The notes: generated by a model from the sequence alone, not told the origin. A stretch of 64,000 nt of DNA from Pleurotus ostreatus/Saccharomyces cerevisiae fusant (GCA_024196135.1 JAMQCK010000086.1:1-64000); one strand, 5' to 3'; positions 11,398-22,507 are shown, numbered from the stretch's first letter. Translations and numbers: made by a program.

Positions 11398-12863
11398 CTA
11401 CAACAGGCCCTCCGAGCGCAGAGCCATGATGATAGAGAAAGCGGATCTGCGGTCGCGCTCAGGACCGATCCAGTCGTACTTTGAGAAGGGTTCTGGGTCG
11501 TCGGGGCTGGCGAAAATGTCGTCGTCGGACGGCGGTGGATGGGCAGATGAAGGGACGGGTTGCGAGGGAGTGGGCTGAGAAGTGGTAGGAGGGGGTTGTG
11601 AGGTGGAGGGTGAGTGTGGCGCGGTAGACGTTGATGTATTGTCGGTCGTATTTGGCGGGACTGCAGGATCAGTGGGAGCGCTGGACGCTGGTGCTTTATC
11701 CTCGTCCATTGCGTCGCCTTGTGAAGGCTGACTTTGCGAAGGATGTGTCTGACTTGAGCTCTGAGAGAGTTCCGGCTGGCTTTGAGAGAGCTGCGTCTGA
11801 CTCTGCGAAGGCGGCTGCGAATCTGGAGGCGCTGTCGCCATCGTCTCCGAGCTCGCGACGCTCCCCAGAGTGCCCTCCGACGCAAGCTCCTTCGCCGCGT
11901 CCGCCTGTCCCTTCTCCTCCTGCGCATTCCCCTTCTCCTGCGCCTTCCTCTTCTCCTCCTGCGCCTTCCGCCGCTGCTCCATCCCCGCCAGCCACTTGCG
12001 CTCCTCAGCTTCGCGGTCCCAGAGCACGTCGTCCCAGATGTTGTCGGGGATCGTGCAGATTACGTTTTTGGCATCGGGGATGTTGGGGAGGAGGGAGATG
12101 AGGAAGCCGGAGATGAATTCGGGATTGCCGTCGCCGAGGGGGCTGCGAAGGTCGGGGATGGGGAGGTATTCGGCCTGAACATAGCAGAGAGTCAGTGAAA
12201 ATTCGAGTCGCATGAAATGCACAGTTTTAGGAGGAAAGCGAGACGCGCACCTCGAGGATCATGCCTTTCAGCGTGCCTCCTGCTAGGATAACATTGCCAA
12301 CGCAGACAACCCAGTCGGTGCCAATAGTAAAGATATGTCCATCAATGAGCAGTTGCCGTCCAGACTGATTTGACCCGCCGCCTGCTTGGCGCATCGTCCA
12401 TGGCGCGTTCAGTTGTTGCAGAAGCTGCTCAAGCGCGCCTGGGGGACTGACGGGAACGAGCGTATACTGGTAATGGCTCGGTGTTGGCTGATCTTGCGAC
12501 AGAGCCGACATGCTCCCTTGCATCGCGAGTGGGTCTTCAATGAGGACGAATGCGGCGTCGGGGGAGGTTTGGGTGAAGGTGGTCATGGAGCGCTCAGCAC
12601 CGATCATGCCGGGGAGCATTTGGATGGTCGAGCGATAGAGGCGCATCGAGACTTGCCATTTGCCGCGAGGTTGGCCCTGTAATATGTTGAGGAGGAAGCT
12701 AGGGAGTACAGTATGCGACGTACATTGTACTTTGAGCGTATGTTCCCCGAGATGATCTCAAGACCTGATGTTGGCGCGTTCATCCATCGCGCTACGCTGC
12801 AGGCTATCATCAGCGCCGCCTCTCATCGGGCGTTTTCAAGTAGGTGTACGTTGTGTATCCCAT
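11398..12863 (-). CDS. MED20: Mediator complex subunit 20
   Basis: The spliced product begins MGYTTVARWMNAPTSGLEII, then GQPRGKWQVSMRLYRST, a TBP-related-fold core, GHIFTIGTDWVVCVGNVILA, GGTLKGMILEAEYLP and LPNIPDAKNVICTIPDNIW followed by VLWDREAEER. These are the conserved blocks of fungal Med20, a head-module subunit linking activators to RNA polymerase II. The first exon is only 14 nt (12863-12850); its intron ends just before CGTAGCGCGATGG and the join gives the expected ARW motif. Other introns lie near 12675-12721 and 12178-12250. After the core come an EERKWLAGMEQRRKAQEEKR helix and a long Ser/Gln/Pro/Thr tail with many SQ repeats, ending ALRSEGLL. It is divergent from ORC4, about 200 bp away. 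Confidence 0.88.
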
Positions 12864-12876
12864 CTCTTCTTCCCCG

Positions 12877-13003
12877 ACGCGTCCTGACAATGACCGCGCA
12901 AAACAAGAGGTTTGGGAACAATAGAATTCGCCATGTCAGAGAACAATGGCCAGCGATCGCGGATCAAACATCGGCCCGGTCACGCGGGCGCGTGTGTCGT
13001 GAC
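12877..13003. promoter_or_regulatory. Shared MED20/ORC4 promoter with MCB box and inverted repeat
   Basis: The 200-bp divergent spacer contains ACGCGT at 12877-12882, which matches the MluI cell-cycle box bound by MBF in fungi and is common upstream of replication genes. A perfect 8-bp inverted repeat, CGGTCACG at 12977-12984 and CGTGACCG at 12996-13003, encloses another CGCG-rich core about 60 bp upstream of the ORC4 ATG. Function is inferred from motif and position only. Confidence 0.4.
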
Positions 13004-13063
13004 CGCGCGCGATGACCAGCGCCTCTTCATCATCAACCGCGACGACCAACACTGTTCACAACC

Positions 13064-16000
13064 ATGCCCCCCAAACGCAAAGCAGAGACGGAGCTGGACA
13101 CCTCGCCGACGAAGCGGGTGACGCGCAGGACGACGCGGGAGGCGGCGGCCGCAACACCGGAACCCAAGCGCGCAGCCCGATCGCGCGCGCCGAAGACAAC
13201 GCCAGTGGTCGATGAGGAGTCGGTGGTGCGCATTACACGGACGAGGACGGCTGCAAAGCCTGCGGAGGCGAGCACGAGCTCGGCCGAGTCCTCGAAGGAG
13301 AACATCAAGAAGCGCGTCAGGATGGCGGCAGCAGTTGATGAAGAAGCGACACCGCGCAAGGTTCCCGCGACACCTACGCGCCGCCGTAAAGTGCGAAGCC
13401 CCTCACCTGCAGAGGCTGATGACGAAGATCCACCTTCTGGGCCTCCAGCACCGCTGTCAGTCCAGCGGGCACGGCGGGCGGCTGCTGGTGCATCGCCTAG
13501 GAAAGCATCGACACTGCACAACAAGACAAGGGTGCCACCGTCCTCTGATGCGGAAGAGGCGGGGAACAACACGAGCGAGGCAGCGGACGTGGATACAAGT
13601 CCCTCTGCGACCCCCACGAAGCGTGGTCGCGGTCGGCCACGCACAACACCGGCAACGCGTTCACCGCGCAAGAGGGCAGCGCCTGCACCTCCACCACCCT
13701 ACGAAGAATCCGAGGACGATGAACTTGCGCCTCTTCCCCAACCCCCTAGCAGTCCCTCGAAGCGTCGCGTACAGGCAGCCGCCACCAGTCCCACCAAGTC
13801 CTCGCCCCGCAAGAAGACTGCCGCCTCTACCTCACTGAGCTCACTGACAGACAGTGAAGCCGACGACCAACTGCCTTTGGCTAGCAATCGCGCGCAGACA
13901 ACCGGTCCTCCGCTCAGGCAGTTCCCCACACCGTTTAACAAGACCGCAATACCGGATTCCTCTGATGCTGAGGCAGGCACGAGCGAGGGCGGACTGGACG
14001 ACGAGAGCCCAACTGCTACACCTACGAAACGCGCTCGTGGCAGACCCAGCGCTCTACGCGCACACACCCAGTCACCACGCAAGAGCCAGTCGCCTCGGAA
14101 GACCGCAACCTTCGCTCCGAACCTGGTCTCCGAGGACGACACCGACGCCGACGACTTCCCGCCCACACCCTCATCCCCTGCCAAATCGGCCCGCAAGGCC
14201 GTTCCTCTCTCTCCCACCAAAGCACCACGACCTTCCCTCTTCCCCTCCTCCCCCACCAAGCGCGCCGGCAAGCTCTTCACTCTGCCCAATCTCCCTAGGA
14301 CACCCTCGAAGAAGAGAAACAAGGCCGACGAACTCACGCCCTTCCCCTCGCCCGCCAAGAACCGCTCGCCTACTCGACGACCGAATTCACCGCATAAAGC
14401 ATCACCTGTGAAGATCACATCTTCGCTCGCGCCAGATGTCGCGATGGCACTCAAGGCCCAGAAGGCGGCTGTGCTGCGTGCTATTAATTCGCATGATGGG
14501 ATTGACTATAGCGAGCCGGCGGTGGAGGAGGGAGAGGGGGATGAGGAAGAGCAGGAGCCACATCCGAATGAAGTGACGCTGGAGGAGCTGACGGCGTTAT
14601 TGCATGGGACGATCAAGCGAGGGGAGGGTAACAGCTGCTTTGTGCTGGGGCCACCAGGGAGTGGGAAGTCGGCAGTGAGTAGTGCATTCGGACCAACCCC
14701 TACAACGTATGACTGACTATGTACAGATTTTCGAGCAGAGTCTTACCCGCGCCGGTGGCAAGCCCATCGTCATTCGGCTGTCCGGTATTGCGCAGACCTC
14801 AGACAAGCTCGCCATGCGAGAGATCGCCTACCAGTTGACACAGCAAACTGGCACAACCTATCTCAGCGGCGGTGACGACGAGGACGACGAAGACGAAGAC
14901 GCGCCCCCACCCGACGCCGACGACGACGCCGAAGCACCGCCAACCCTCACCCAAGACGCCGATGAGAATCCCTTTGTCGTTTCCGCCACCGACAACCCCG
15001 GCACCCTATCCCCAACCCACGGCAACGTCTCCCTCCCGCCCGCCGCCCCGCTCCCCGCGCTCATCTCCATCCTCACCACCCTCGACCGGCCCGTCGTCCT
15101 CCTCCTCGACGCTATCGACCTCTTCGCATTGCACCCACGGCAAGCTCTACTCTACTGCACCCTCGACGCCGTGCAGAGCTGCCAGGCGCAGCCCGGGCGG
15201 AACGGCCTCGCGGTCGTGGGACTGACGAGCCGGCTGGATACGCTGTACCTGCTGGAGAAGCGTGTGAAGAGCCGGTTCTCGCAGCGGGTGATGCGCACGG
15301 GGCCGGTGCGGACGGCGGGGCAGTATAATCTGCTGGCGAGGCGGTTCTTAGAGGTGGGGGATTTCAGTGAGAATGGGGAGTGGGGGGAGAAGTGGGGGGA
15401 GGCGGTGGGGAAGTTTATGGGGGATTCGGAGGTGGAGACGGTGTTGAGGGATACGTTTAGTCTGACGAGAAATGTGAGGGTGTTGCAGAGGATTTTGGTG
15501 GGTGATCTATCATTCATAACACGGATCATGAAAGCTGACCAGTTCATAGACCGGCATGATCGCGCGTCTGACTCCTCAAGCACCCTTCCCGACTGCTGCA
15601 GCGCTGCAGGCTGCGGTGGCTTCACAACGTGTCCGTGAACCTTTCAGCTATCTTCCTCGTATGTATTCTCCTCATCTACGCTGCTCTCCTTCACTGATTT
15701 ATAATCAGACCTCTCCTACCCTGCCCTATGTCTCCTCGTCGCCTGGATGCACTGGGACACGATCGGTCATCCCGAGGTCAACTTCGAGATGCTTCGCAAG
15801 TCGTTCGAGGACGCGTGGCATACCTCGAATGTGATGCCTGTAACGGTCAATGGGGTCAGTATCGGGATGATGCGGTGCTCGAAGGCGATTATGTTGGGGG
15901 TGAGTCGACTAACCGCTCCTCTCTCTACATGTGCACGTATACTGATCTACTCTGCCAGGCCTTCGAAGCGCTCATCGACATGCGCGTGTTTGTGCCCGTG

Positions 16001-16135
16001 GCGGCGCCGTCTGCGAGCGTCGGAAACACCTTCGTGAAGTATCGCTGCGCTATCGAGAGGTACGATATCAAGAATGCGGTAAATATTGATGGGCAGGTGG
16101 CATTGAAGAAGTGGATGGCGAAGACGATATTGTAG
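13064..16135 (+). CDS. ORC4: Origin recognition complex subunit 4 with long AT-hook-containing N-terminus
   Basis: ORC4 is an AAA+ subunit of the six-protein complex that marks replication origins in the nucleus. Walker A GPPGSGKSA (about 14650-14674) is split by the intron 14675-14726. Then come KPIVIRLSG, the Walker B-like VVLLLDAIDLFA, a sensor-1-like VVGLTSRLD and the ORC4 signature LEKRVKSRFS. Later introns lie at about 15499-15549, 15660-15708 and 15900-15958; the protein ends VALKKWMAKTIL at 16135. Before the ATPase core are about 480 basic, disordered residues with many SPTK, SPRK and TPTK sites and two AT-hook-like motifs, KRGRGRPR near residue 188 and KRARGRPS near 327. Walker B has Ala where most ATPases have Glu. 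Divergent from MED20. Confidence 0.93.
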
Positions 16136-16506
16136 ACCCTGCGCGACACAACTCTGTAGACCTTGCGTTTTCCTATCCTTACATGTTCCACTAGAGATCA
16201 CCGGATGATACTATGTGAAACACAACCCAGACTTCCTGGTTCATAACCTAGTCTGGATTCATAGTCGATATGTAGTGGATAACTCAGCCTACTCGAGGGC
16301 GTTTGAGTGAAAGCGATTCGCTCTCAATGCCTGAGGCCGGAGCACCCGCATTTTCGCCGCCGTTGGAGTTATTGCGCATGAGTTCGTAGGTATATTGCTG
16401 AGGGTCCGCAGACATACAGGTGACATGATAAGTGCTCGTTAGATATGCTATAGCTACATGTTGTGCGTGTTGAAGTACATGGTCCTTGAGTTGGGAAAGC
16501 TCTGCT
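16136..16506. other. Intergenic spacer between convergent genes
   Basis: This is 3' flanking DNA of ORC4 (plus strand) and of the LRR-like gene (minus strand). No gene or repeat is seen. Confidence 0.6.
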
Positions 16507-17452
16507 TTAGATGTTCTTGAAGTAGATGTGCAACGCGCGAGCTTTGCTCACGATGTCGGACGGGATGTTGCAGCCCCTCCACTCAACAAGGAGGGGTCGG
16601 TTGCAGCCACGCGCACGGCGGACCCTCAGACTGAAAAACAGATCCTGAGGGGTGAGATCCGAGATGTTGCGCAGCGTAAGCTGCTGCAAGTTCGGGAGGT
16701 TGTGGTGGTGGCTGGCAAGGCCTCGGCAGAGCTGGTCCGCGATCTTGGCAGAGCCGGACGGCTTCAGACGGAAGGACACGAGATTACGAGCGGCATCAGA
16801 CCACAGGTAGTTGCGCAGTCCCAGCTTGTACACACACGATATCGAGAGGTCGACGTGTTGGAGGGACGGTGTCGCCATCAGGAACTCATAGAGAGCGTAT
16901 TCGTACAGCTTGATCGACTGCATCGGCCTCAGCATGGTGAACATGTTCAGGTCAGGCGCATGGAGGACGCAAAAGAGTCTAGCGAGCTCCCGCTGGGTCT
17001 TCGCGTCAAAGACGGTGCCGCTGATCTCGAACCTGACCAGGCGCGGTGCCTCGACGCGCTTCGCTGAGAGGGCATAGACGCCGGAGCCGGCGTAGATGTC
17101 TTGGGCCTCAATGCCATACCAAGGTTTGTCCTCACGCGCACTGAATTTGCGGATGCGGAAGACGACGTTGACGATGGGCCGTTCCGATATGATGCGACTA
17201 TCATCGGTAGCCTGAGGCTGCACACCAAATTCTGACCGTTCGAGGATCACTGCGAGTGGTCATCAATAGCCTGCGCACGTTGAGTGCAAGCTAGCACGCA
17301 CAAGAATCTTCAGAGCTTGATGATGGGTTCGCAGCTGTGAGCGATGATGTACTGGCGGAGGCGCTGTACAGAAGATGATATGTAGCATGATCATCCAACG
17401 CGAAGAGTACCACATACCTTTTTGAAGATGTTGTGGAAGGTGACTCAACCAT
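16507..17452 (-). CDS. Orphan protein with LRR-like features, possibly a shortened F-box relative
   Basis: The main frame, 17250-16507, encodes about 247 residues with short hydrophobic repeats such as LPNLQQLTLRNISDLTPQDL and ATPSLQHVDLSISCVYKLGL, as in the C-terminal halves of basidiomycete F-box/LRR proteins. It ends SKARALHIYFKNI. No F-box is visible. A short first exon MVESPSTTSSK (17452-17418) with a GTATGT donor and a TATTTAAG box about 85 bp upstream suggest a real transcription start, but the exons in 17250-17417 cannot be joined with confidence. It may be a divergent intact gene or the remains of a larger one. Confidence 0.5.
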
Positions 17453-17533
17453 GATGAAAGGGGGGGAGGGGGTAATGGATATGCTGGTACGCTCTCTTGA
17501 CCGTGGAATGTCGTCGTCCGACTCTCATAGTCT

Positions 17534-17542
17534 CTTAAATAG
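17534..17542 (-). promoter_or_regulatory. TATA-like element of the orphan LRR-like gene
   Basis: The minus strand reads CTATTTAAG about 82 bp before the ATG at 17452. It supports a transcription unit starting there. Confidence 0.45.
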
Positions 17543-18360
17543 AGGCGTCAAGCCATGGAAGCGTGACTTCTTCCAGTGCGTCGTCAAGGATTGCGACGCT
17601 CGGTCCACGGGCGCGCCCGTCTCTGAATTGTAGTCGCTTCTACATCAGCAGCTTGGGCCATGAGAAGCTCGAGAGCACGTGGATTACATGCCAGAAGCTG
17701 ACGACCGTTCGGCGCTAGGGCCAGCTTGGAGTTCTCGTCGCTAAGTCCTGACAATGAGCAAGGTCCCACAGGTCCATCCACCACGCGTCGCAGGTGGATC
17801 GACAATAAAAGTGGGGTGCGTTCTGGCGCGCGAGGAAGCTGATCTATCCATGAAGGTGACGGCAAGTGCAACGAGGGGTGGCAACGAGCGCCGACAAGAC
17901 CAAAACGGGAACAATGAACTTCGGCCCGCAGCCCGGATGCCGCATGAGCGGCCGTACAAAAGGAGCACGGACTGCTCTCCCCCTCTCCTCACATCGCCGA
18001 ACGCAGCGCCCAACTGGATACCGATGCATTCTCAAGACGGGGAGACCTCACGGCTGAGCTTGAGGCACACGGCTCGCTCACGCTAGGGACCTTCGGGTTT
18101 TACTGAATGGGTGCTAGATCGCGAAATGCACGGTAGACGGGTCGCCGCCGCAGTCGCTGCCTGAGCTGCCTCTTTGGCAGCACCCAGCCAGCGTTTGTGA
18201 GACCTGTTTATTTCTGGGCCCTTCGTGGACGTAGTTGGGGGCTTCTGGGGGCCGACGATGGCCGCATGCTGTGTACTTAGCCAGGTGCGGTCGGAGGTTG
18301 CTAGTTGTTTTCGCTACGGACGCGTTGGGAGGGCGCTGCGTTCACCGCGGGCGGGGTCGT
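17543..18360. other. Gene-poor region, left part
   Basis: I see no gene with family resemblance. A minus-strand frame near 17584-17871 has ordinary amino acid composition (LSDENSKLALAPNGRQLLA) but no start context, homologous domain or splice pattern that convinces me. Together with 18425-19182 this is the longest apparently empty stretch in the window. Confidence 0.5.
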
Positions 18361-18424
18361 CGTGTGGTCGAAGCTATGTGTCGAGTTCAGGTGAGTAGAC
18401 TCGACCCATAGCTTCGACCACACG
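18361..18424. repeat. Inverted repeat with 26-nt arms and 12-nt loop
   Basis: The left arm 18361-18386 begins CGTGTGGTCGAAGCTATG and the right arm 18399-18424 is its reverse complement with a single mismatch. The 12-nt spacer is TCAGGTGAGTAG. It lies in the 1.6-kb gene-poor region, so it is not a coding constraint. It could be the relic of a small inverted-repeat transposon, a cruciform-forming site or part of an unannotated RNA. Confidence 0.9.
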
Positions 18425-19182
18425 ATGATCTCGCACGCAATCCGGACTGGGTGCCGCCGTCGATGTCGTTCGTCTTCTTCAGACGAGCGACGGAGGTGGC
18501 ACGCTTTCCTCGCCGGCGCGTTGATTGTGTATGTGCGGATGATGAATGCATCTAGTACCTAGGCGTCCGCTTAGCGAACGGATTGTGGCGTCTGCGCGAC
18601 TCAGTTAACACGACGGTGAATTTTTGGAATCCTTTGCAGTTCATCACCGGACTTGCAGCTGCTCTTCTGGGCAGTATTACATACTGTTCTTGAGTTGACT
18701 ATCATTGGAACGCTTCTTGACCAATCCCCTCTTCACTAGTACTCAGATAGATGTGTAGCTTACTTGTCGGTGTCTGCAATGAACACTACATGAGTGTACT
18801 TCTTTTTTGAAACATATATCCCGATGCATTGCTATACCCATACGCCCTGTAGATCTAAGAATGATAACCCAGTATGTCAGGCGCTCGGAATTGTGGGTCC
18901 ACCACATTCTTTCCCTTTGGATGATAAATATCGACAAATCCGGAATATGCCATACCTCCGACCTTTGCTCCTGGGAGTTCGCAGGCAAGAATTTGAACAG
19001 TTGCATAGAATTTTGAATACAACAGACCTCCCGCCGACGCGCGACGTAAACGAGGCCGGAATATATTCAGAGGGCGATAAACACGTGCGGTTCGCTTCCT
19101 GTCCTTTGCCATCATCACGGCGGGCGCGTCAGACCAGCTGCTGCTCCGCGCCTACGCGCGCCTCCTCTTCCCGCAAAGCAAA
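18425..19182. other. Gene-poor region, right part, and acyltransferase promoter
   Basis: No gene is recognised. The last part must contain the promoter of the acyltransferase gene that starts at 19183; I see no TATA box that stands out. Confidence 0.5.
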
Positions 19183-20586
19183 ATGTGGTCGATGCTCCTC
19201 GTCCCGCTGCTCTCGCTCCCGTTCCTCCCCAACCTGATCCCGATGCTCCCCCTCCCGCGCGCAATAGCCCGCCCGCTGCGCTACTATTGCGCCGCGACCG
19301 TCTACCTCTCCACCATGGGCCTCGTCGGCTCGGCCGCGACGTTCGTGTCGCTCGTGCTGAATGCGATAGGCCAGGGGTACATGACGAACTACTACGTCGC
19401 GCGCATATTCTACATCGTCGCGAGCCGCGTGATGGGCGTGAAGGTCCGCGTCGAGGGCGCGGAGTACCTCGAGCGTGACGACATCGACAGCGCGGGGCGG
19501 ATGAAGGCGGACCAGACGGGCGTGACGACGGGCCCGGCGATAGTCATGAACAACCACCAGTCGATGCTCGACATCCTCGTCGTGGGCAAGACGTTCCCCC
19601 GGCAGACCACGATGATCTCGAAGCAGTCAATCATGTTTACGCCCCTCGGACCGTTCATGTTGCTCGCCGGGTGCATATTCATCGACAGGGCGAACCCCAC
19701 CGCGGCTCGGAAGAGCTTGCATGAGGGCGTGCAAACGATGAAGAGGCATAGATTAGGTGCGCGGTCTAACATACAACTGTCGCACTCTGCTAACTCCTCA
19801 CAGGCGTCTGGATATTCCCCGAAGGCACCCGGCACCAGTCCCCCACCCCATCCATGCTCCCGCTCAAGAAGGGAGGCTTCCACACCGCCGTCGAGGCTCA
19901 AATACCCATCGTAAGTCATCGACCACTTCCCCGATCGCGATAATCGTGTCACTCCGGCTATCTCCCCATCCTTTGCGCGTCCGCCCTTTTCTCGGCCCTT
20001 CCCCTCCTCCGCCGCACCACTAACGCATCGCCCAGATCCCCGTCGTGACCGAAAACTACTGGTGGGCGTACCGCCAGGGCGTCTGGGGCTTCGGCGAAGA
20101 CGGTCCGAACGAACTTCGCGTCAAGGGTGCGTACTTTCGCTATACCTCGCTACATCGTAATTTACTGACGCCTCGCCAGTCCTCCCACCCATCCCCACCG
20201 CCGGCCTCACGATCGACGACATCCCCGAGCTCGTCACGCGCGTGCGCGACCAGATGCTCGTCGCGCTCCGCGAGATCAGCCGTGCCGGACCCGCACCTTC
20301 CGCAGACGACAAGACCGCGCAGCTCAGCGTCGGCCCCGCGCCCGAGAAGAGCCCGCTACCCAGCCCGCCGCCCGAGGAGGCGCCGAAGCCCGTGGAGGGC
20401 GTGCCCAAGCCCGTGGTGCCGCTGCCGACGACCGTCGTCGCGGCTGAGAGCGGGTCTGGGGAGAGGCGGCCGGTGCCGCTAGCGCACGCGCGGGATAACT
20501 CGTCCGCGGAGAGCGCGCCGAGTGAGAGCGGGTCGAATGGGACGGAGGAGGATGAGGGGATGGTGCTTGTGGGGCGGCCTGAGTAG
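19183..20586 (+). CDS. SLC1: 1-acyl-sn-glycerol-3-phosphate acyltransferase
   Basis: The enzyme acylates lysophosphatidic acid to phosphatidic acid in the ER or lipid-droplet membrane. Hydrophobic stretches near the N-terminus ([18 protein letters not shown] and the [14 protein letters not shown] region) are followed by the catalytic NHQSMLD (HX4D) at about 19553-19573, then [18 protein letters not shown], and after the first intron [10 protein letters not shown], the substrate-binding FPEGTR motif. [11 protein letters not shown] follows across the second intron. Introns are near 19756-19803, 19912-20036 and 20127-20180. A 26-residue polar insertion separates VEGAEYLER from [11 protein letters not shown], and a disordered acidic tail of about 110 residues ends VLVGRPE. 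AAAATG at 19183 gives a good start. Confidence 0.92.
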
Positions 20587-20827
20587 GCAGACCCAGGCGC
20601 ATGCGATGTTACATAGTACTTTCCGTACTAAACCAAAGAGGCCTAATCGTAAGCTTTTCTTGCTTGCCACTCCATGGATTACAGGGTCAGACTTTGAGAA
20701 GATGCAAACATGGGATTTACAGGTGAGGAGCGCTACTGTGTTGCATCTATGTATGGAATTGTGACTATAGTATCATGAAGCTCAAAGCGGGGCGTACAGA
20801 CCCTTGAGAGAAGCGCAGTAGCTACGT

Positions 20828-22274
20828 TTACATCAGTGTCTCTATCTCGACAGTCTCTTGCGCGCCGGAGGGGTAGACGAAGGTGAGGCTGAGAGACGTC
20901 GATGGCGGCCCGCGTACCATAGCCGTCGGATGCTCAGTCGCGCGAGAAGGCTCAAGAGGCTCTGCGTTGCGCTCGGGGATCATCTTCCGCAGCGGTTCGA
21001 TCAGGTTAAGCAGGCTTTCTTTCCAGAACGTGTCATCGTCGTTGGGCAACCCGGCGACGATTTTCAGCGTTCGCAGCCAATGAAGCTCCCAGACGATATC
21101 GAGAACGCATTCCTGCATGGGTTCATCTAAATTGTACGACGGCAGGAAGGTAATCAAGCGAGACGCACCTCGAGGTACTCTTGGTTTGGAGTTGGCTCGC
21201 TGCTAGGGACGTCCCCGCGACGTACATAGCTTGAGCATCTGCAGTGTTCCATAGCGCACACTTTCACCGCGAGGTGCTCCAGGCTACGCGCCTCCGTCGC
21301 GTACCAGTCTGATAGACATTGTGAGTAAGGTCACGGTGTTGGCTTGACGCTCTTCGAATGGACGCACAGGAGATCCAAGGTGCATCCAAAGCCCGACCCG
21401 TACTTGTCAACTCCTTCAAGTAAGGAACCTCGTAAAGGACGCGGTTGGCGCCTCCGTGATACATTCTTCGCTCCCAAGGGCGAGGGGTCCAGTCGACGAT
21501 GTGTAGGCGTTCTAAGTTCGGGGTGCATGACAAGAGGCCGAAAAGTTGCCACGGGATAGCCATAGTGCGCACTGAGAGCAGAGGTGGCTGCCTCCATAAT
21601 GTCCGAGGGAACCACTCCGAACCGTGCTCTCCAAAGATGAAGTTTGGCCCTGTGACCTCGGGTATTTGCAGAGTGTGGAGGTTCTTGAACATGGCGAGGC
21701 CCGCGCAGAACTTGTCTTTGACGCTTGCGTAGGGGTCATCGGTCACGATCATAGATAGTATTCTGAGAAGGGGCCATTCGGCGTCAGCGTGAGGGCTGGA
21801 TAAGACGGAGGCGACAATCACACTCACTCGACATGTTCAGCGAAAGAAGGGTTCTGAATCATCACAAAGTCTAGCTGACGCATCAAGTCTGCGGCCAATC
21901 TCTTCTTCCATTGTATCCCTATTTCTGAAGGGCGATCGGTCAGTCTCCTCGGCGTGCAGTCTGTACTGATACTCGCTTGCCACTGCCTCGATCGTTTGCC
22001 ACAAGAGGGGGTCAAATAAGCTGCGAAAGCGACGACAGGTTTGTGAGAATGCAGCGATGACCTCGCGTCGTGTTGGTTCCTTATCGTCGTAGAGCATATC
22101 GCGATTGATGAGGGTGGGCAGACTTGGGAAGCAATTGACGATTTCCAGCAAGAGTTCGTTGGGCAGAGATGACAAGGACAGGGCATTCGCAGCTGGTACA
22201 TGCTGAACACGATCAGAGACTTGTGAGACAGATGCACTGTCTTCCATGGGGGCGGCAGATGTGGGGGCCATCAT
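20828..22274 (-). CDS. F-box protein, copy 2 of an inverted pair
   Basis: This is the paralogue of the gene at 9753-11145. It has the F-box SLPNELLLEIVNCFP and SQTCRRFRSLFDPLLWQTIE, then WKKRLAADLMRQLDF, MFKNLHTLQIPEVTGPN, TPNLERLHIVDWTPRPW and the C-terminal block VLDIVWELHWLRTLKIVAG. The presumed role is as an SCF ubiquitin-ligase receptor. Intron positions match copy 1 (about 21764-21832, 21305-21360 and 21120-21175). The same frame change occurs after the F-box (about 21908-21990). The start is one of two adjacent ATGs at 22274 and 22271, preceded by a CCACCA microsatellite. A tRNA-Val gene lies 234 bp upstream, as in copy 1. Confidence 0.72.
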
Positions 22275-22314
22275 GGTGGTGGTGGCGATGGTGGTGGTGG
22301 TGGTGGTGGTGGTG
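22275..22314 (-). repeat. CCA/GGT trinucleotide microsatellite in the F-box copy 2 leader
   Basis: On the plus strand this reads GGTGGTGGTGGCGATGG and then a run of GGT. It lies directly 5' of the F-box copy 2 start codon. Copy 1 has a shorter, interrupted CCACCACCA version at the same place, so the tract expanded after duplication or contracted in copy 1. Confidence 0.8.
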
Positions 22315-22507
22315 TGCGGACAAGAACAAAACATGGCGAAGCCTGGGGTCGTGGCCACCCGCCACATGGCACTCACGTGAATCTTGAACAAAGATCATAG
22401 GAGTCTCTCCTGTAGACAGAGTAGCACTAGAAGTACAGTATGGTCTCCAATTCGCCGTTACGATATCTGGAGAAACAGAATGGGTTTATCGCAAACAGGG
22501 AAAAATT

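Noticed and set aside
12912..13121. Upstream ATGs (12912 and 12932) as ORC4 starts
   Set aside because: They are in another frame and no intron joins them to the ORC4 frame. CACAACCATGCC at 13064 fits.
13033..14454. Long minus-strand open frames opposite the ORC4 N-terminus
   Set aside because: Products are Ser/Gly/Val-rich shadows of the SPTK-rich coding strand. The plus strand continues into the ORC4 ATPase and is clearly the coding one.
17584..18090. Open frames on both strands in the gene-poor region
   Set aside because: No domain, no splice pattern and no start context. Some ordinary composition on the minus strand, but too little to call.
22271..22314. Trinucleotide run as a possible start of a CRISPR-like or coding repeat
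   Set aside because: It is a simple GGT/CCA microsatellite in the leader of a gene; there are no spacers.
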